NCBI RefSeq assembly: GCF_000152965.1 | Contig: NZ_CH902583.1 | Location: forward strand, 865,343 to 929,342 | Length of the DNA: 64,000 nucleotides | Source of the DNA: Roseobacter sp. MED193 | Lineage (GTDB): Bacteria; Pseudomonadota; Alphaproteobacteria; Rhodobacterales; Rhodobacteraceae | Direction of reading: 5' to 3' | In this document: positions 30,996-39,766 of the stretch, piece after piece | Position numbering within the stretch: position 1 is the first letter of the stretch | How the letters are laid out: each line of letters begins with the position of its first letter | Made by a program: the position numbers and the translations under genes | Notes under the pieces: model-generated | Told to the model about the DNA's origin: nothing | Databases searched by the model: none | The model's input: the letters and a program-made list of their open reading frames with translations, nothing else

Positions 30996-31598
30996 ATGAA
31001 ACGCTCCGCTTCCTTCCTGGCCCTGGCAACCGCCTGCACTGTTCTGGCCGCTCCGGCCCTTGCCCAGTCGCAGGGTGACTGGACCTTTGGTGTTGGTATC
31101 ATCAACGTCAATCCCAAGTCCGACAACGGCACCTTGGCAGGCTCTCCCGCGACCCTCTCCGACGACACTCAGATCTCTCTGACTGCTGAGTACTTCATCC
31201 GCGACAACCTCGGCATCGAGCTGCTGGCCGCGACCCCGTTTGAGCATGACATCAATATTGGCGGCGCCTTTGCCGGCACCTCCAAGCAGCTGCCGCCCAC
31301 CCTGTCGATCAACTACCACTTCCCAACCAAGGGTAAGATCAAGCCTTTCATCGGCGCCGGCATCAACTACACTACCTTCTTTGAGGAAGCCTCCGGTCTT
31401 GGGGTGCTCAAACTCGAAGACAGCTGGGGCTTTGCATTGCAGGCTGGTGCCGACTGGCAGGTCTCTGACAAGGGCGCCCTGCGTCTGAACGTACGCTACA
31501 TGGACATTGAGTCCGATGCCTACCTGAACGGCGCGTCGATCGGTAAAGCCGAAATCGATCCGGTCACCATTGGTGTCAGCTACGTTCACAGGTTCTGA
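30996..31598 (+). CDS. ompW: OmpW-family outer membrane protein
   Basis: Small outer-membrane beta-barrel of 200 aa with a hydrophobic channel role in the family. The signal peptide is MKRSASFLALATACTVLAA then PALA-Q. The mature part opens with GDWTFGVGIINVNPKSDNG and ends in YVHRF, a C-terminal aromatic for barrel assembly. An AAGGGA site lies 8 nt before the ATG. Two hairpins follow the stop. It is divergent from the synthetase operon, sharing an FNR-like box. Confidence 0.92.
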   Translation: MKRSASFLALATACTVLAAPALAQSQGDWTFGVGIINVNPKSDNGTLAGSPATLSDDTQISLTAEYFIRDNLGIELLAATPFEHDINIGGAFAGTSKQLPPTLSINYHFPTKGKIKPFIGAGINYTTFFEEASGLGVLKLEDSWGFALQAGADWQVSDKGALRLNVRYMDIESDAYLNGASIGKAEIDPVTIGVSYVHRF

Positions 31599-31619
31599 TC
31601 CTTTGATCTAACATCTATC

Positions 31620-31641
31620 GGCAGCCCATCCAGGGGCTGCC
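31620..31641 (+). other. perfect hairpin downstream of ompW
   Basis: GGCAGCCC / GGGCTGCC, an 8-bp stem with a 6-nt loop, sits 22 nt after ompW. It has no U-tract, so it may stabilise the 3' end ahead of the true terminator at 31651. Confidence 0.5.
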
Positions 31642-31650
31642 AATCCGCAC

Positions 31651-31688
31651 AAACCCCCACTTGGCCTCCCTCGGACAGGTGGGGGTTT
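31651..31688. terminator. bidirectional terminator between ompW and ivd
   Basis: AAACCCCCACTTG pairs with CAGGTGGGGGTTT (one wobble) across a 12-nt loop and is followed by TCTTTT on the plus strand. It serves the convergent ompW and ivd genes. Confidence 0.75.
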
Positions 31689-31696
31689 CTTTTGGC

Positions 31697-32857
31697 TTAC
31701 ATGGTGCCCATCAGCTCGCGGCCGATCAGCATGCGGCGGATTTCAGAGGTGCCTGCACCAATTTCCATCAGCTTGGCATCCCGGAAAATCCGGCCAACGG
31801 GATTGTCGGACAGATACCCTGCACCGCCCAGCGCCTGTACGGCCTGATGCGCCTGCACCATGGCCTGTTCCGAGGCGTAGAGACAGCAAGCCGCTGCGTC
31901 CTGGCGGGTCACAGTGCCCTTGTCACAGGCCTTTGCCACCTCATAGATATAGGCACGGGCCGAGTTCATCGCGGTGTACATGTCAGCAATCTTACCCTGC
32001 ATCAGCTGGAAGTTCCCGATGGGCTGTCCAAACTGTTTGCGCTCCTTCAGATAGGGCATCATCTCATCCATACAGGCGGCCATGATGCCGGTGCCGATCC
32101 CGGCCAGAACCACGCGCTCATAATCCAGCCCCGACATCAGGACTTTGACGCCCTTGCCCTCTTCGCCCAGCACGTTTTCAAAGGGCACTTCGCAATCTTC
32201 AAAGATCAACTCGGCGGTGTTGGAACCGCGCATGCCCAGCTTGTCAAAATGCGGCGAGGTCGAGAAGCCTTTGAAGTCCTTCTCAATGATGAAGGCGGTG
32301 ATGCCTTTGGAACCAGCATCGGGATCAGTCTTGGCATAGACCACCAGCGTGTCGGCATCTGGGCCATTGGTGATCCAGTATTTGTTGCCATTCAGGCGGT
32401 AGTGGTCGTTGCGCTTTTCGGCACGCAGCGACATCGACACAACATCCGAGCCCGCCCCAGCTTCTGACATTGCCAGCGCACCCACATGCTGGCCAGAGAC
32501 CAACCCAGGCAGGTATTTCTTTTTCTGCTCATCCGTGGCGTTCAGCTTGATCTGGTTGACGCAGAGGTTGGAATGCGCGCCGTAGGACAGCGAGACAGAC
32601 GCGCTGGCGCGCGCCACTTCCTCAACCGCTACAGTATGGGCCAGGTAGGACATGCCCGCGCCGCCAAACTCTTCCGGCACGGTGATACCCAGCAGGCCAA
32701 GCTCCCCCATCTCCGTCCAGAGCTCTGGTGGGAATTCGTTTTTCTGGTCGATCTCCTGCGCCATCGGCTTCACACGATCCTGCGCCCAGCGATGCACCAT
32801 GTCACGCAGCGCATTTACTTCATCCCCAAGATCAAATTGCATGCTTGCATTGAACAT
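31697..32857 (-). CDS. ivd: isovaleryl-CoA dehydrogenase
   Basis: FAD flavoprotein that oxidises isovaleryl-CoA to 3-methylcrotonyl-CoA, the MCC substrate, and passes electrons to ETF. The 386-aa acyl-CoA dehydrogenase has [14 protein letters not shown] and [11 protein letters not shown] in the middle domain. The catalytic Glu is in [13 protein letters not shown], the helix position used by isovaleryl-CoA dehydrogenases, and not at the usual late Glu. The C-terminal Arg/Gly region [17 protein letters not shown] is intact. It has its own promoter with a palindromic operator. Confidence 0.92.
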   Translation of the reverse strand: MFNASMQFDLGDEVNALRDMVHRWAQDRVKPMAQEIDQKNEFPPELWTEMGELGLLGITVPEEFGGAGMSYLAHTVAVEEVARASASVSLSYGAHSNLCVNQIKLNATDEQKKKYLPGLVSGQHVGALAMSEAGAGSDVVSMSLRAEKRNDHYRLNGNKYWITNGPDADTLVVYAKTDPDAGSKGITAFIIEKDFKGFSTSPHFDKLGMRGSNTAELIFEDCEVPFENVLGEEGKGVKVLMSGLDYERVVLAGIGTGIMAACMDEMMPYLKERKQFGQPIGNFQLMQGKIADMYTAMNSARAYIYEVAKACDKGTVTRQDAAACCLYASEQAMVQAHQAVQALGGAGYLSDNPVGRIFRDAKLMEIGAGTSEIRRMLIGRELMGTM

Positions 32858-32894
32858 TGCCCGCTCCCTTTACCAAGCTATATGTCGAGTTATT

Positions 32895-32939
32895 TGAACA
32901 CCTGTTCATTTACTAGCCGCAAATCTCGATTCGGGTCAA
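32895..32939 (-). promoter_or_regulatory. ivd promoter with palindromic operator
   Basis: On the minus strand, TTGACC (32939-32934) and TAGTAA (32915-32910) are 18 nt apart. Immediately downstream TGAACA-CC-TGTTCA (32895-32908) is a perfect 14-bp palindrome lying on the predicted start site. This layout suits a dimeric repressor of the TetR type. The regulator gene was not seen in the window. Confidence 0.5.
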
Positions 32940-33033
32940 TCCCTCGGCCAATGGTCTTTACCCACGCGCTCCCAAACCTCAGTCAGACTGCGCCCGATAG
33001 ACCCAGCCAGCAGACAACAGCAGCGGCGCGCTG

Positions 33034-33489
33034 TTAGGGTTTCGGATCCAGAGGAGGTAGCCTGCTTTCAAAGATCGAAGATTTAACAATCGAGGTATGC
33101 GTCTCAGCCCGATCATGAAACGGCAACAGGATGTCATCCAGCTCTGCAACATCCGAAAGCGCAAGGCGGGCAACATAGCAATCATCGCCGGTCACGCGGT
33201 CACAGGACATAAATTGCGGCTGTTCCTCGATCATCCGCTCCACCATATGCAGCTGACCGCTGCGTGGTTTAATCCTGACAAGGGCCTGAATAGTATAGCC
33301 TAGCTCTCGCAGATCTAGCCGGGTGCCAAAGCCGCGAATGTAGCCAGTGTCCCTGAGGCGCCGCAATCGCTCGCCCACAGCCGGGCCAGAGAGCCCCACC
33401 TGCTTCCCTATATCCGCCAGACTGGCGCGCCCCTCAAAGTCGAGAATCTCGATAATGGCACAGTCTGTTTGATCCAGTGATTTTGACAT
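33034..33489 (-). CDS. Lrp/AsnC-family transcriptional regulator
   Basis: A 151-aa DNA-binding regulator. The N-terminal winged helix-turn-helix (LADIGKQVGLSGPAVGERLRRL, about 22-43 as a whole) is followed by GYIRGFGTRLD and the RAM/ACT effector domain (MVERMIEEQPQFMSCDRVTGDDCY). Its effector is usually an amino acid; which one is unknown. It is divergent from a PhzF-family gene, which it probably controls. Confidence 0.93.
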   Translation of the reverse strand: MSKSLDQTDCAIIEILDFEGRASLADIGKQVGLSGPAVGERLRRLRDTGYIRGFGTRLDLRELGYTIQALVRIKPRSGQLHMVERMIEEQPQFMSCDRVTGDDCYVARLALSDVAELDDILLPFHDRAETHTSIVKSSIFESRLPPLDPKP

Positions 33490-33528
33490 GAAGGCAGGTT
33501 AGGGAAATCAGCTATGTATTGAAAGTTT

Positions 33529-33563
33529 TTTGTCCCATACGCCTTTGCCATGCTTGGGACAAA
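33529..33563. promoter_or_regulatory. spaced inverted repeat in the lrp-like/phzF intergenic region
   Basis: TTTGTCCCA (33529-33537) and TGGGACAAA (33555-33563) are perfect 9-bp inverted arms whose centres lie 26 bp apart, on about the same face of the helix. This spacing fits a pair of sites for a multimeric regulator such as the divergent Lrp-type protein. Confidence 0.45.
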
Positions 33564-33621
33564 CCCGCTCTTGCAGCCTAGATTCCCCTTATCAGAAAGA
33601 TCAGCAAATCAGGAGATGATC

Positions 33622-34461
33622 ATGGACGTGCAACGGATTGCGGCATTCAGCCAGGGACCAAAAGGCGGCAACCCTGCCGGGGTGGTCTTGTTACAGGAAG
33701 AAATCAACGCCAGCGAGATGGCGCGTATCGCAGCCGAGGTTGGCTATTCGGAAACCGCCTTTGCAGTGGCGCAGGATAAAACGGGATCTGCCTGGCGGGT
33801 CCGATATTTCTCACCAGAATCCGAGGTCCCCTTTTGTGGCCATGCGACCATAGCGCTTGGTGCCGCCCTTGGGCAGCACCAAGGCCCCGGCACCTATGCA
33901 CTGGAGCTCAACAACAGCGCCATTACAGTTGATGCAATACCGTCAGATGGCGAGATGATGGCACGGCTGTCCTCGCCTCCCACCAAGAGCACCGCCATCC
34001 AAGCTCAGGAGCTAAAAGATGTCATGTCTCTGTTTGGTCTGGAGCCCGACGATCTGGACCCAAAGCTGGCACCCGCGCGCATTCATGGCGGGGCGGATCA
34101 TATCCTTCTCCCCCTCAAGAGCCGCGCCAAACTGGCGGCAATGGACTACGACCTAGATGCCGGGCGTAGGGTTATGCGCAAACATGGGCTCGTGACTGTC
34201 ATGTTGGTCTTTATCGAGACGGATCAGAGCTTTGTCGTGCGCAATGCCTTTGCCTCTGGGGGAGTCTTGGAAGATCCTGCCACCGGTGCCGCCGCCGCCG
34301 CATTTGCTGGCTATCTGCGAGATGCAGGCTGGCCCCACGGCGGCGCGCTCACCATCCGCCAGGGCGAAGACATGGGCAGTCCCTCCCTGATCCAGGTGAC
34401 ACTGGACAATACCCCAGGGGCTTCCGTGCAGGTTTCAGGTAGCGCACGCCCGATTGCCTAA
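33622..34461 (+). CDS. PhzF-family isomerase/epimerase-like protein
   Basis: A 279-aa protein of the diaminopimelate-epimerase-like fold. It has the family landmarks GNPAGVVLL near 16-24, GYSETAFA with the conserved Glu E44, FCGHATIALG near 72-81, and DPATGAAAAAFAGYL near the C-terminus. PhzF acts in phenazine synthesis, but no other phenazine genes are here, so the substrate is unknown. The start at 33622 is chosen because CAGGAG lies 6 nt upstream; longer frames exist. Confidence 0.9.
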   Translation: MDVQRIAAFSQGPKGGNPAGVVLLQEEINASEMARIAAEVGYSETAFAVAQDKTGSAWRVRYFSPESEVPFCGHATIALGAALGQHQGPGTYALELNNSAITVDAIPSDGEMMARLSSPPTKSTAIQAQELKDVMSLFGLEPDDLDPKLAPARIHGGADHILLPLKSRAKLAAMDYDLDAGRRVMRKHGLVTVMLVFIETDQSFVVRNAFASGGVLEDPATGAAAAAFAGYLRDAGWPHGGALTIRQGEDMGSPSLIQVTLDNTPGASVQVSGSARPIA

Positions 34462-34515
34462 CGACCGAGGTTTCCTAATAGGAGAGCCCCTGACCTTACT
34501 CTCGGTTTTGGGCTC

Positions 34516-35715
34516 TCACGCCTCCCCGGCTTGGTAGACCGTGCTGACCTCGGCGCGAATGATCCGGGCGATTTGCGCACAGTCTTCCAGGCTAAAGGTC
34601 AAGGGCACCCGCATATCCAGGATCCCCGCCAGAATGCGATCGCTTTTGGGCAGGCTTTGCGGCGCCACGTAGCGCCAACTGTCATAACGAGAGGTAAAGG
34701 CGACAGGTTCGGGTGGGCCAAACCATTTGAGCTCAACCCCGCGCAGACCGCATCTGCTGATGACGTCTTGCAGTTTCTGAGCACTCCAATCGAGGAGCAG
34801 AAACTGGATCGACGATCCAACGTAGGTCTCCGCCTCCGGACGCTCCACCACCGTCAGCCCTGGCGTTCCCCGCAGTCCAGACTCAATTTTTTGATACCGT
34901 TCGTTCCAACGCGCCACTTGCCGGCCAAGATCACGCAGCTGCGGACGCAGGATGGCCGCACGCAGGTTGTCCATACGGCCGGAAATATTGGGGGTCTCAA
35001 ACTTTACTCGCTCAAAGAGCTCAGGCGGAGGCGCAGCCAGATGCCGCTCATAGAGCATATAGGATCCCGAGAGCATGATGGCCCGCGCCGCGATCTCCGC
35101 GTCATCCGTAATCAGCAGACCACCTTCGCCCGAATTCACATGTTTATAGGTCTGGCAGGAGTAACAGCCCACCGCCCCCATCCGCCCCGAGGCGACGCCG
35201 TTCCAGGCCGCCCCCATGGTATGGGCGCAATCCTCAATCACTATGATCCCAGCGTCGTCGCAGATCTTCATCAGGCGATCCATGTCGCACAGATGACCGC
35301 GCATGTGGCTCAGCATCAGCACCGAAGCCTGATCCGCCTTGGCTGCCAGATCCTCCAGATCAATGGTCAGTTCTTCGGTGACATCCACGAAGACCGGTGA
35401 GGCCCCAACAGCAGCAATGGATCCCGGCACTGGCGCCAGCGTAAAGGCATTGGTCAGCACCTTGTCGCCATGCTTCACCCCCACCGCGCGCAGCGCCGTG
35501 GCCATGGCATAGCCACCTGAAGCGACCGCTAGGCAATATTTCGCACCAAGTTGAGCCGCGAATTCCTGCTCCAGCAGGGCCGCCTCACCAAGCTCGCCCT
35601 CAACAACATTATAGCGGTGCAGACGCCCGTGACGCATGACATTCAAAGCGGCCTCGATAGCCGCCTCGGGAAGTGCTTCTTGCTGGGTGAAGCTGCCAGT
35701 GAATTTCTCGCTCAT
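34516..35715 (-). CDS. DegT/DnrJ/EryC1/StrS-type PLP aminotransferase
   Basis: PLP-dependent sugar aminotransferase fold, 399 aa. The PLP Lys is K191 in TYKHVNSGEGG, and the ring-binding acid is in IEDCAHTMGA (D162). These enzymes usually make amino sugars or act in antibiotic pathways. No sugar-nucleotide genes adjoin it, so the substrate is unknown. It stands alone between phzF and a HAD phosphatase gene. Confidence 0.9.
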   Translation of the reverse strand: MSEKFTGSFTQQEALPEAAIEAALNVMRHGRLHRYNVVEGELGEAALLEQEFAAQLGAKYCLAVASGGYAMATALRAVGVKHGDKVLTNAFTLAPVPGSIAAVGASPVFVDVTEELTIDLEDLAAKADQASVLMLSHMRGHLCDMDRLMKICDDAGIIVIEDCAHTMGAAWNGVASGRMGAVGCYSCQTYKHVNSGEGGLLITDDAEIAARAIMLSGSYMLYERHLAAPPPELFERVKFETPNISGRMDNLRAAILRPQLRDLGRQVARWNERYQKIESGLRGTPGLTVVERPEAETYVGSSIQFLLLDWSAQKLQDVISRCGLRGVELKWFGPPEPVAFTSRYDSWRYVAPQSLPKSDRILAGILDMRVPLTFSLEDCAQIARIIRAEVSTVYQAGEA

Positions 35716-35790
35716 GACCTGTTTGTGAGCCGCCGCCCTGCAACGGTCAAGGGGGAAGACGCCGGATAAATGCCCCCGCTCAGTGGCGTT

Positions 35791-36453
35791 TTAGCCAATC
35801 AGGCGCCTGACCAGATCCGGAAGATCCTCATAACGCTCCAACAGGCCCTCAGGTTTGAGCGCAGCCATATCGCCTCCGGCAGGGCCAAAAGTGACCAGGA
35901 CCGATGGCACCCCGGCATTGGCCGACGTATTGCGATCGGTATCACTGTCACCAATCAGAATCGTCTTGGCCGGATCGCCCCCGGCCCGGCGTGCCGCCTC
36001 AAACAACGGAGCGGGATCCGGTTTGCGCACTGGCAGCGTATCTGCCCCAACCAGCGCGGCAAAGGCATCCCGCACCCCCAAAGAACGCATCAACTGTTCT
36101 GCCAGGGCTTCGGGCTTATTGGTGCAAATCCCAACGCCGTACCCGGCTTCCTTCAGCGCCTCAACCGCCTCCATGGCGCCGGGGTAGAGAAAGGTGTGAT
36201 GGTCAATCGCATCGCGATAGGCCTCAAGAAGGACGGGGTAATAGTCCTCTACCTTTTGGGCCTCATAGATCCCGGCACGCTTCAGACCTGCCGTCAGCAT
36301 CATCTTGCCACCGCGCAGCGCCGTGGCCGCATCGCCGGGCTGGGTCAGCACATTACCAAGGCCCATTTGACGAAAACAGGCATTGGCCGCAGCCAATAGA
36401 TCCCCGGATGTATCCGCCAATGTTCCATCCAGATCAAAGATTACTGTTCGCAT
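35791..36453 (-). CDS. gph: HAD-family phosphatase, probable phosphoglycolate phosphatase
   Basis: A 220-aa HAD hydrolase with motif I DLDGT (nucleophile D7 and D9), a helical cap, motif II/III stretches GICTNKPEAL and KPDPAPLF, and motif IV LIGDSDTDRNTS. Gph-type members salvage 2-phosphoglycolate formed in DNA repair or by RuBisCO. The start is set at 36453 where MRTVIFDLDG begins after a GGGGG site; the frame is open upstream without one. Confidence 0.85.
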   Translation of the reverse strand: MRTVIFDLDGTLADTSGDLLAAANACFRQMGLGNVLTQPGDAATALRGGKMMLTAGLKRAGIYEAQKVEDYYPVLLEAYRDAIDHHTFLYPGAMEAVEALKEAGYGVGICTNKPEALAEQLMRSLGVRDAFAALVGADTLPVRKPDPAPLFEAARRAGGDPAKTILIGDSDTDRNTSANAGVPSVLVTFGPAGGDMAALKPEGLLERYEDLPDLVRRLIG

Positions 36454-36523
36454 ATTGCCCCCGCTCGGCGTCTTTTCGCTGCCCTTTATTGCAAGCCGCA
36501 ACCATCTTTGATGGCAGATTGGC

Positions 36524-36551
36524 TTGCACCCTTGCTGTTAGCGGATAGAAC
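36524..36551 (+). promoter_or_regulatory. candidate promoter of glmU-glmS
   Basis: TTGCAC (36524-36529) and TAGAAC (36546-36551) with 16 nt spacing lie 32 nt before the glmU ATG. Consensus match only. Confidence 0.35.
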
Positions 36552-36583
36552 GGGGGCGGAAAAAGTCAAAGAGAAAACTGATA

Positions 36584-37939
36584 ATGAGCACTGCCCTTGT
36601 CGTCCTTGCCGCAGGCAAAGGCACCCGAATGAACTCTGATCTCCCCAAGGTTTTGCACCCCATCGCCCAGGGGTCCATGCTGGAGCACGCCCTTATTGCA
36701 GGTCGCGCGCTGGACCCAGAGCGGGTCATTGTGGTGGCGGGCCATGAAGCCGATGCAGTACGCGCTGCCGTCGCCGAGATTGACGAGAGTGCCGAAGTGG
36801 TGCTGCAGATGGAACAACTGGGCACGGCCCATGCGGTGGATCAGGCTCGCGATGCGCTGCAAGGGTTCAAGGGCGATGTTGTCGTACTTTATGGCGACAC
36901 CCCTTTTGTCAGTGCCGACACGCTGGAGCGAATGGTGGCCGCGCGCGGTTCTGCCGACCTGGTGGTGCTGGGCTTTCATGCTGAAGATCCCGCCCGCTAT
37001 GGCCGATTGGTCATGCAGGGCGACAGCCTAGAACGCATTGTCGAATTCAAAGACGCCAGCGCGGCTGAGCGGAGCATTGATTTCTGCAACTCGGGCCTGA
37101 TGGCCTGTGATGCGGGTCTGATGTTTGACCTCTTGACCAAAATCGGAAATGAGAACGCCTCTGGCGAGTATTACCTCACCGACCTGGTGGAACTTGCCCG
37201 CGCTGCGGACCATCGCGTGACAGCCATTGCCTGTGATGAAAGCGAAACCCTGGGGGTGAACTCGCGCGCCGATCTGGCCGCTGCGGATGCGGTGTTCCAA
37301 GCCAAGGCCCGGGCTGAACTGCTGGACCTGGGTGTCACCCTGATGGCTCCGGAGACGGTCTATCTCGCCTTTGACACTGTCATTGGCCGCGACACTGTCA
37401 TTGAACCAAATGTGGTTTTTGGCCCCGGTGTCACCGTGGAGAGCGGTGTTTTGATCCGCGCCTTTTCCCATCTGGAAGGCTGCCATGTCAGCCGCGGTGC
37501 CAAAGTCGGCCCCTATGCGCGCCTGCGTCCCGGTGCCGAGCTGGCCGAAAACACCCATATCGGCAATTTTGTCGAAATCAAAAACGCTGAAATCGCCGAG
37601 GGCGCCAAGGTCAACCATCTGAGCTACATCGGCGATGCCTCTGTTGGCAAAGAAACCAACATTGGAGCAGGCACAATTACCTGTAACTATGACGGGGTAA
37701 TGAAACACCGAACCAAGATTGGCGCCCGCGCCTTTATCGGCTCCAACACCCTGCTGGTAGCGCCTGTAACCCTGGGCCATGAAACCATGACCGCTTCTGG
37801 CACCGTGGTGACCAAGGATGTAGACCATGGCGACCTGGCCATTTCCCGCACCCGACAGGAAAACAAGACAGGCTACGCCGAGAAAATCATGGACATGCTG
37901 CGCGCCAAAAAGGCCCGCCTGACAAAAGGATCTGAATAA
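36584..37939 (+). CDS. glmU: bifunctional GlmU: glucosamine-1-P acetyltransferase / UDP-GlcNAc pyrophosphorylase
   Basis: Makes UDP-GlcNAc for peptidoglycan and LPS. The 451-aa protein has an N-terminal uridyltransferase domain with LAAGKGTRM (8-16) and LPKVLHP, and a C-terminal left-handed beta-helix from about residue 250. Acetyltransferase residues include GAGTITCNYDGVMKHRT. The stop overlaps the glmS start (TAATG at 37937-37941), so the two genes are coupled. Confidence 0.98.
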   Translation: MSTALVVLAAGKGTRMNSDLPKVLHPIAQGSMLEHALIAGRALDPERVIVVAGHEADAVRAAVAEIDESAEVVLQMEQLGTAHAVDQARDALQGFKGDVVVLYGDTPFVSADTLERMVAARGSADLVVLGFHAEDPARYGRLVMQGDSLERIVEFKDASAAERSIDFCNSGLMACDAGLMFDLLTKIGNENASGEYYLTDLVELARAADHRVTAIACDESETLGVNSRADLAAADAVFQAKARAELLDLGVTLMAPETVYLAFDTVIGRDTVIEPNVVFGPGVTVESGVLIRAFSHLEGCHVSRGAKVGPYARLRPGAELAENTHIGNFVEIKNAEIAEGAKVNHLSYIGDASVGKETNIGAGTITCNYDGVMKHRTKIGARAFIGSNTLLVAPVTLGHETMTASGTVVTKDVDHGDLAISRTRQENKTGYAEKIMDMLRAKKARLTKGSE

Positions 37940-39762
37940 TGTGTGGCATTGTAGGCGTCCTTGGCAAACATGAAGCGGCCCCAATCCTGGTCGAGGCTCT
38001 GAAACGGCTGGAATATCGCGGCTATGACAGCGCTGGAATTGCCACGGTGAACAACGGCAGCCTTGCGCGGCGGCGCGCCCTGGGCAAGCTGGTCAACCTT
38101 AGCGACCTTTTGGTGCATGAGCCCCTGCCTGGAAAATCCGGAATCGGTCACACCCGCTGGGCGACCCACGGGGTGCCATCCGTGGGCAATGCCCACCCCC
38201 ATAAGGCAGGGTCCGTTGCGGTTGTACATAATGGCATCATCGAAAATTACCGCGACCTGCGGGCCGAACTGGCGGGCTGTGGCATTGAGTTTCAAACCGA
38301 AACCGATACTGAGACCGTCGCGCTGCTGACCCAACGCTATCTCAGCGAGGGCGCCACCCCGATTGAAGCTGCCGACAAAACACTCGACCAATTGGAAGGC
38401 GCTTTTGCGCTGGCCTTCTTGTTTGACGGTCAAGACGATCTGATGATCGCCGCCCGCAAGGGGTCTCCCTTGGCCGTTGGCCATGGCGATGGTGAGATGT
38501 TTGTGGGCAGCGATGCCATTGCTCTTGCGCCGCTCACGGATCGCATCACCTACCTGGAAGAGGGCGACCGCGTCTATCTGACCCGCAACAGCATAGAGAT
38601 CCGCGACGCCCAGGGCGCGCTGGCCAACCGCGACATGAAGACCATCCAGATTGACGTCTCGCAGGTCGATAAGGCCGGGCATAAACACTATATGGCCAAA
38701 GAAATCGCCGAGCAGCCCACGGTGATTGCCGAGGCGATCCGCCACTATCTGCCCGTAGGAGAAGACGCCGTACATCTGCCTGGCGATGGAATTGACTTCT
38801 CACAGATCGAGCGGCTGACCATGGTGGCCTGCGGCACAGCATTTTATGCCTGCCTCACCGCAAAATACTGGTTCGAACAGATTGCTCGCCTCCCTGTCGA
38901 GGTCGATATCGCTTCGGAATTCCGCTATCGCGCCCCCCCAATTCCGGGCAAAACGGCGGCGCTGTTTGTATCTCAGTCCGGCGAAACCGCAGATACGCTG
39001 GCAGCCCTGCGTTACTGCGAGGGCAAGGCGGATAAGATCCTGTCGGTGGTCAATGTCCCCGAAAGCTCCATCGCGCGCGAAAGTGATCTGGCGCTGCCCA
39101 TTCATGCAGGTGTTGAAATTGGCGTGGCCTCCACCAAGGCCTTTACCTGCCAGCTCAGCGTTTTGCTGATGTTGGCGCTCAAGGCCGCAACCGACCGCGG
39201 AGAAATCTCAGCAGAGGATCTGCAGGCGCATATCTCTGCCCTGCGTGGCCTCCCCAATGTTCTGGCGGCTGGATTGGAGCAAAACGACAAGATCCGCCAG
39301 GCGGCGCAAAAGCTGAGCGAAGCGCGGGACGTTTTGTTCCTGGGCCGTGGCCTGATGTTCCCGCTGGCGCTGGAAGGCGCGCTCAAGCTCAAGGAAATCA
39401 GCTACATCCATGCTGAGGCCTATGCCTCGGGTGAATTGAAACACGGGCCTATCGCTTTGATCGACAAGCAAATGCCGGTCGTGGTCATGGCCCCAAAAGA
39501 TGGGCTTTTTGACAAATCCGTCTCCAATATGCAGGAGGTTATGGCGCGCAAGGGCAAGGTGCTGTTGATCTCTGATGAGGCGGGGCTTAAGGAGGGAGGC
39601 GACGGCACCTGGGAAACCATTCAGATGCCACAGGTTCACGAAAGCCTGACGCCCATCCTATATGCGCTGCCAGCTCAGATGCTGGCCTATCACACCGCCG
39701 TGGCCAAAGGCACCGATGTGGATCAGCCGCGCAATCTAGCCAAATCCGTTACGGTGGAGTGA
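37939..39762 (+). CDS. glmS: glutamine--fructose-6-phosphate aminotransferase
   Basis: Converts fructose-6-P and glutamine to glucosamine-6-P, the first step toward UDP-GlcNAc. The 607-aa protein has an N-terminal class II amidotransferase domain (catalytic C2 in MCGIVGVLG; RYRGYDSAG-like GYDSAGIA) and two SIS domains (CGTAFYACLTAKYWFEQ; FLGRGLMFPLALEGALKLKE). The C-terminus AKSVTVE is typical. It is translated right after glmU. Confidence 0.98.
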   Translation: MCGIVGVLGKHEAAPILVEALKRLEYRGYDSAGIATVNNGSLARRRALGKLVNLSDLLVHEPLPGKSGIGHTRWATHGVPSVGNAHPHKAGSVAVVHNGIIENYRDLRAELAGCGIEFQTETDTETVALLTQRYLSEGATPIEAADKTLDQLEGAFALAFLFDGQDDLMIAARKGSPLAVGHGDGEMFVGSDAIALAPLTDRITYLEEGDRVYLTRNSIEIRDAQGALANRDMKTIQIDVSQVDKAGHKHYMAKEIAEQPTVIAEAIRHYLPVGEDAVHLPGDGIDFSQIERLTMVACGTAFYACLTAKYWFEQIARLPVEVDIASEFRYRAPPIPGKTAALFVSQSGETADTLAALRYCEGKADKILSVVNVPESSIARESDLALPIHAGVEIGVASTKAFTCQLSVLLMLALKAATDRGEISAEDLQAHISALRGLPNVLAAGLEQNDKIRQAAQKLSEARDVLFLGRGLMFPLALEGALKLKEISYIHAEAYASGELKHGPIALIDKQMPVVVMAPKDGLFDKSVSNMQEVMARKGKVLLISDEAGLKEGGDGTWETIQMPQVHESLTPILYALPAQMLAYHTAVAKGTDVDQPRNLAKSVTVE

Positions 39763-39766
39763 CCTG

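Noticed and set aside
34482-34517. GAGAGCCC/GGGCTCTC inverted repeat between phzF and the DegT-type gene
   Set aside because: 20-nt loop, no U-tract on either strand and one arm lies in the DegT-type stop region; too weak for a terminator call.
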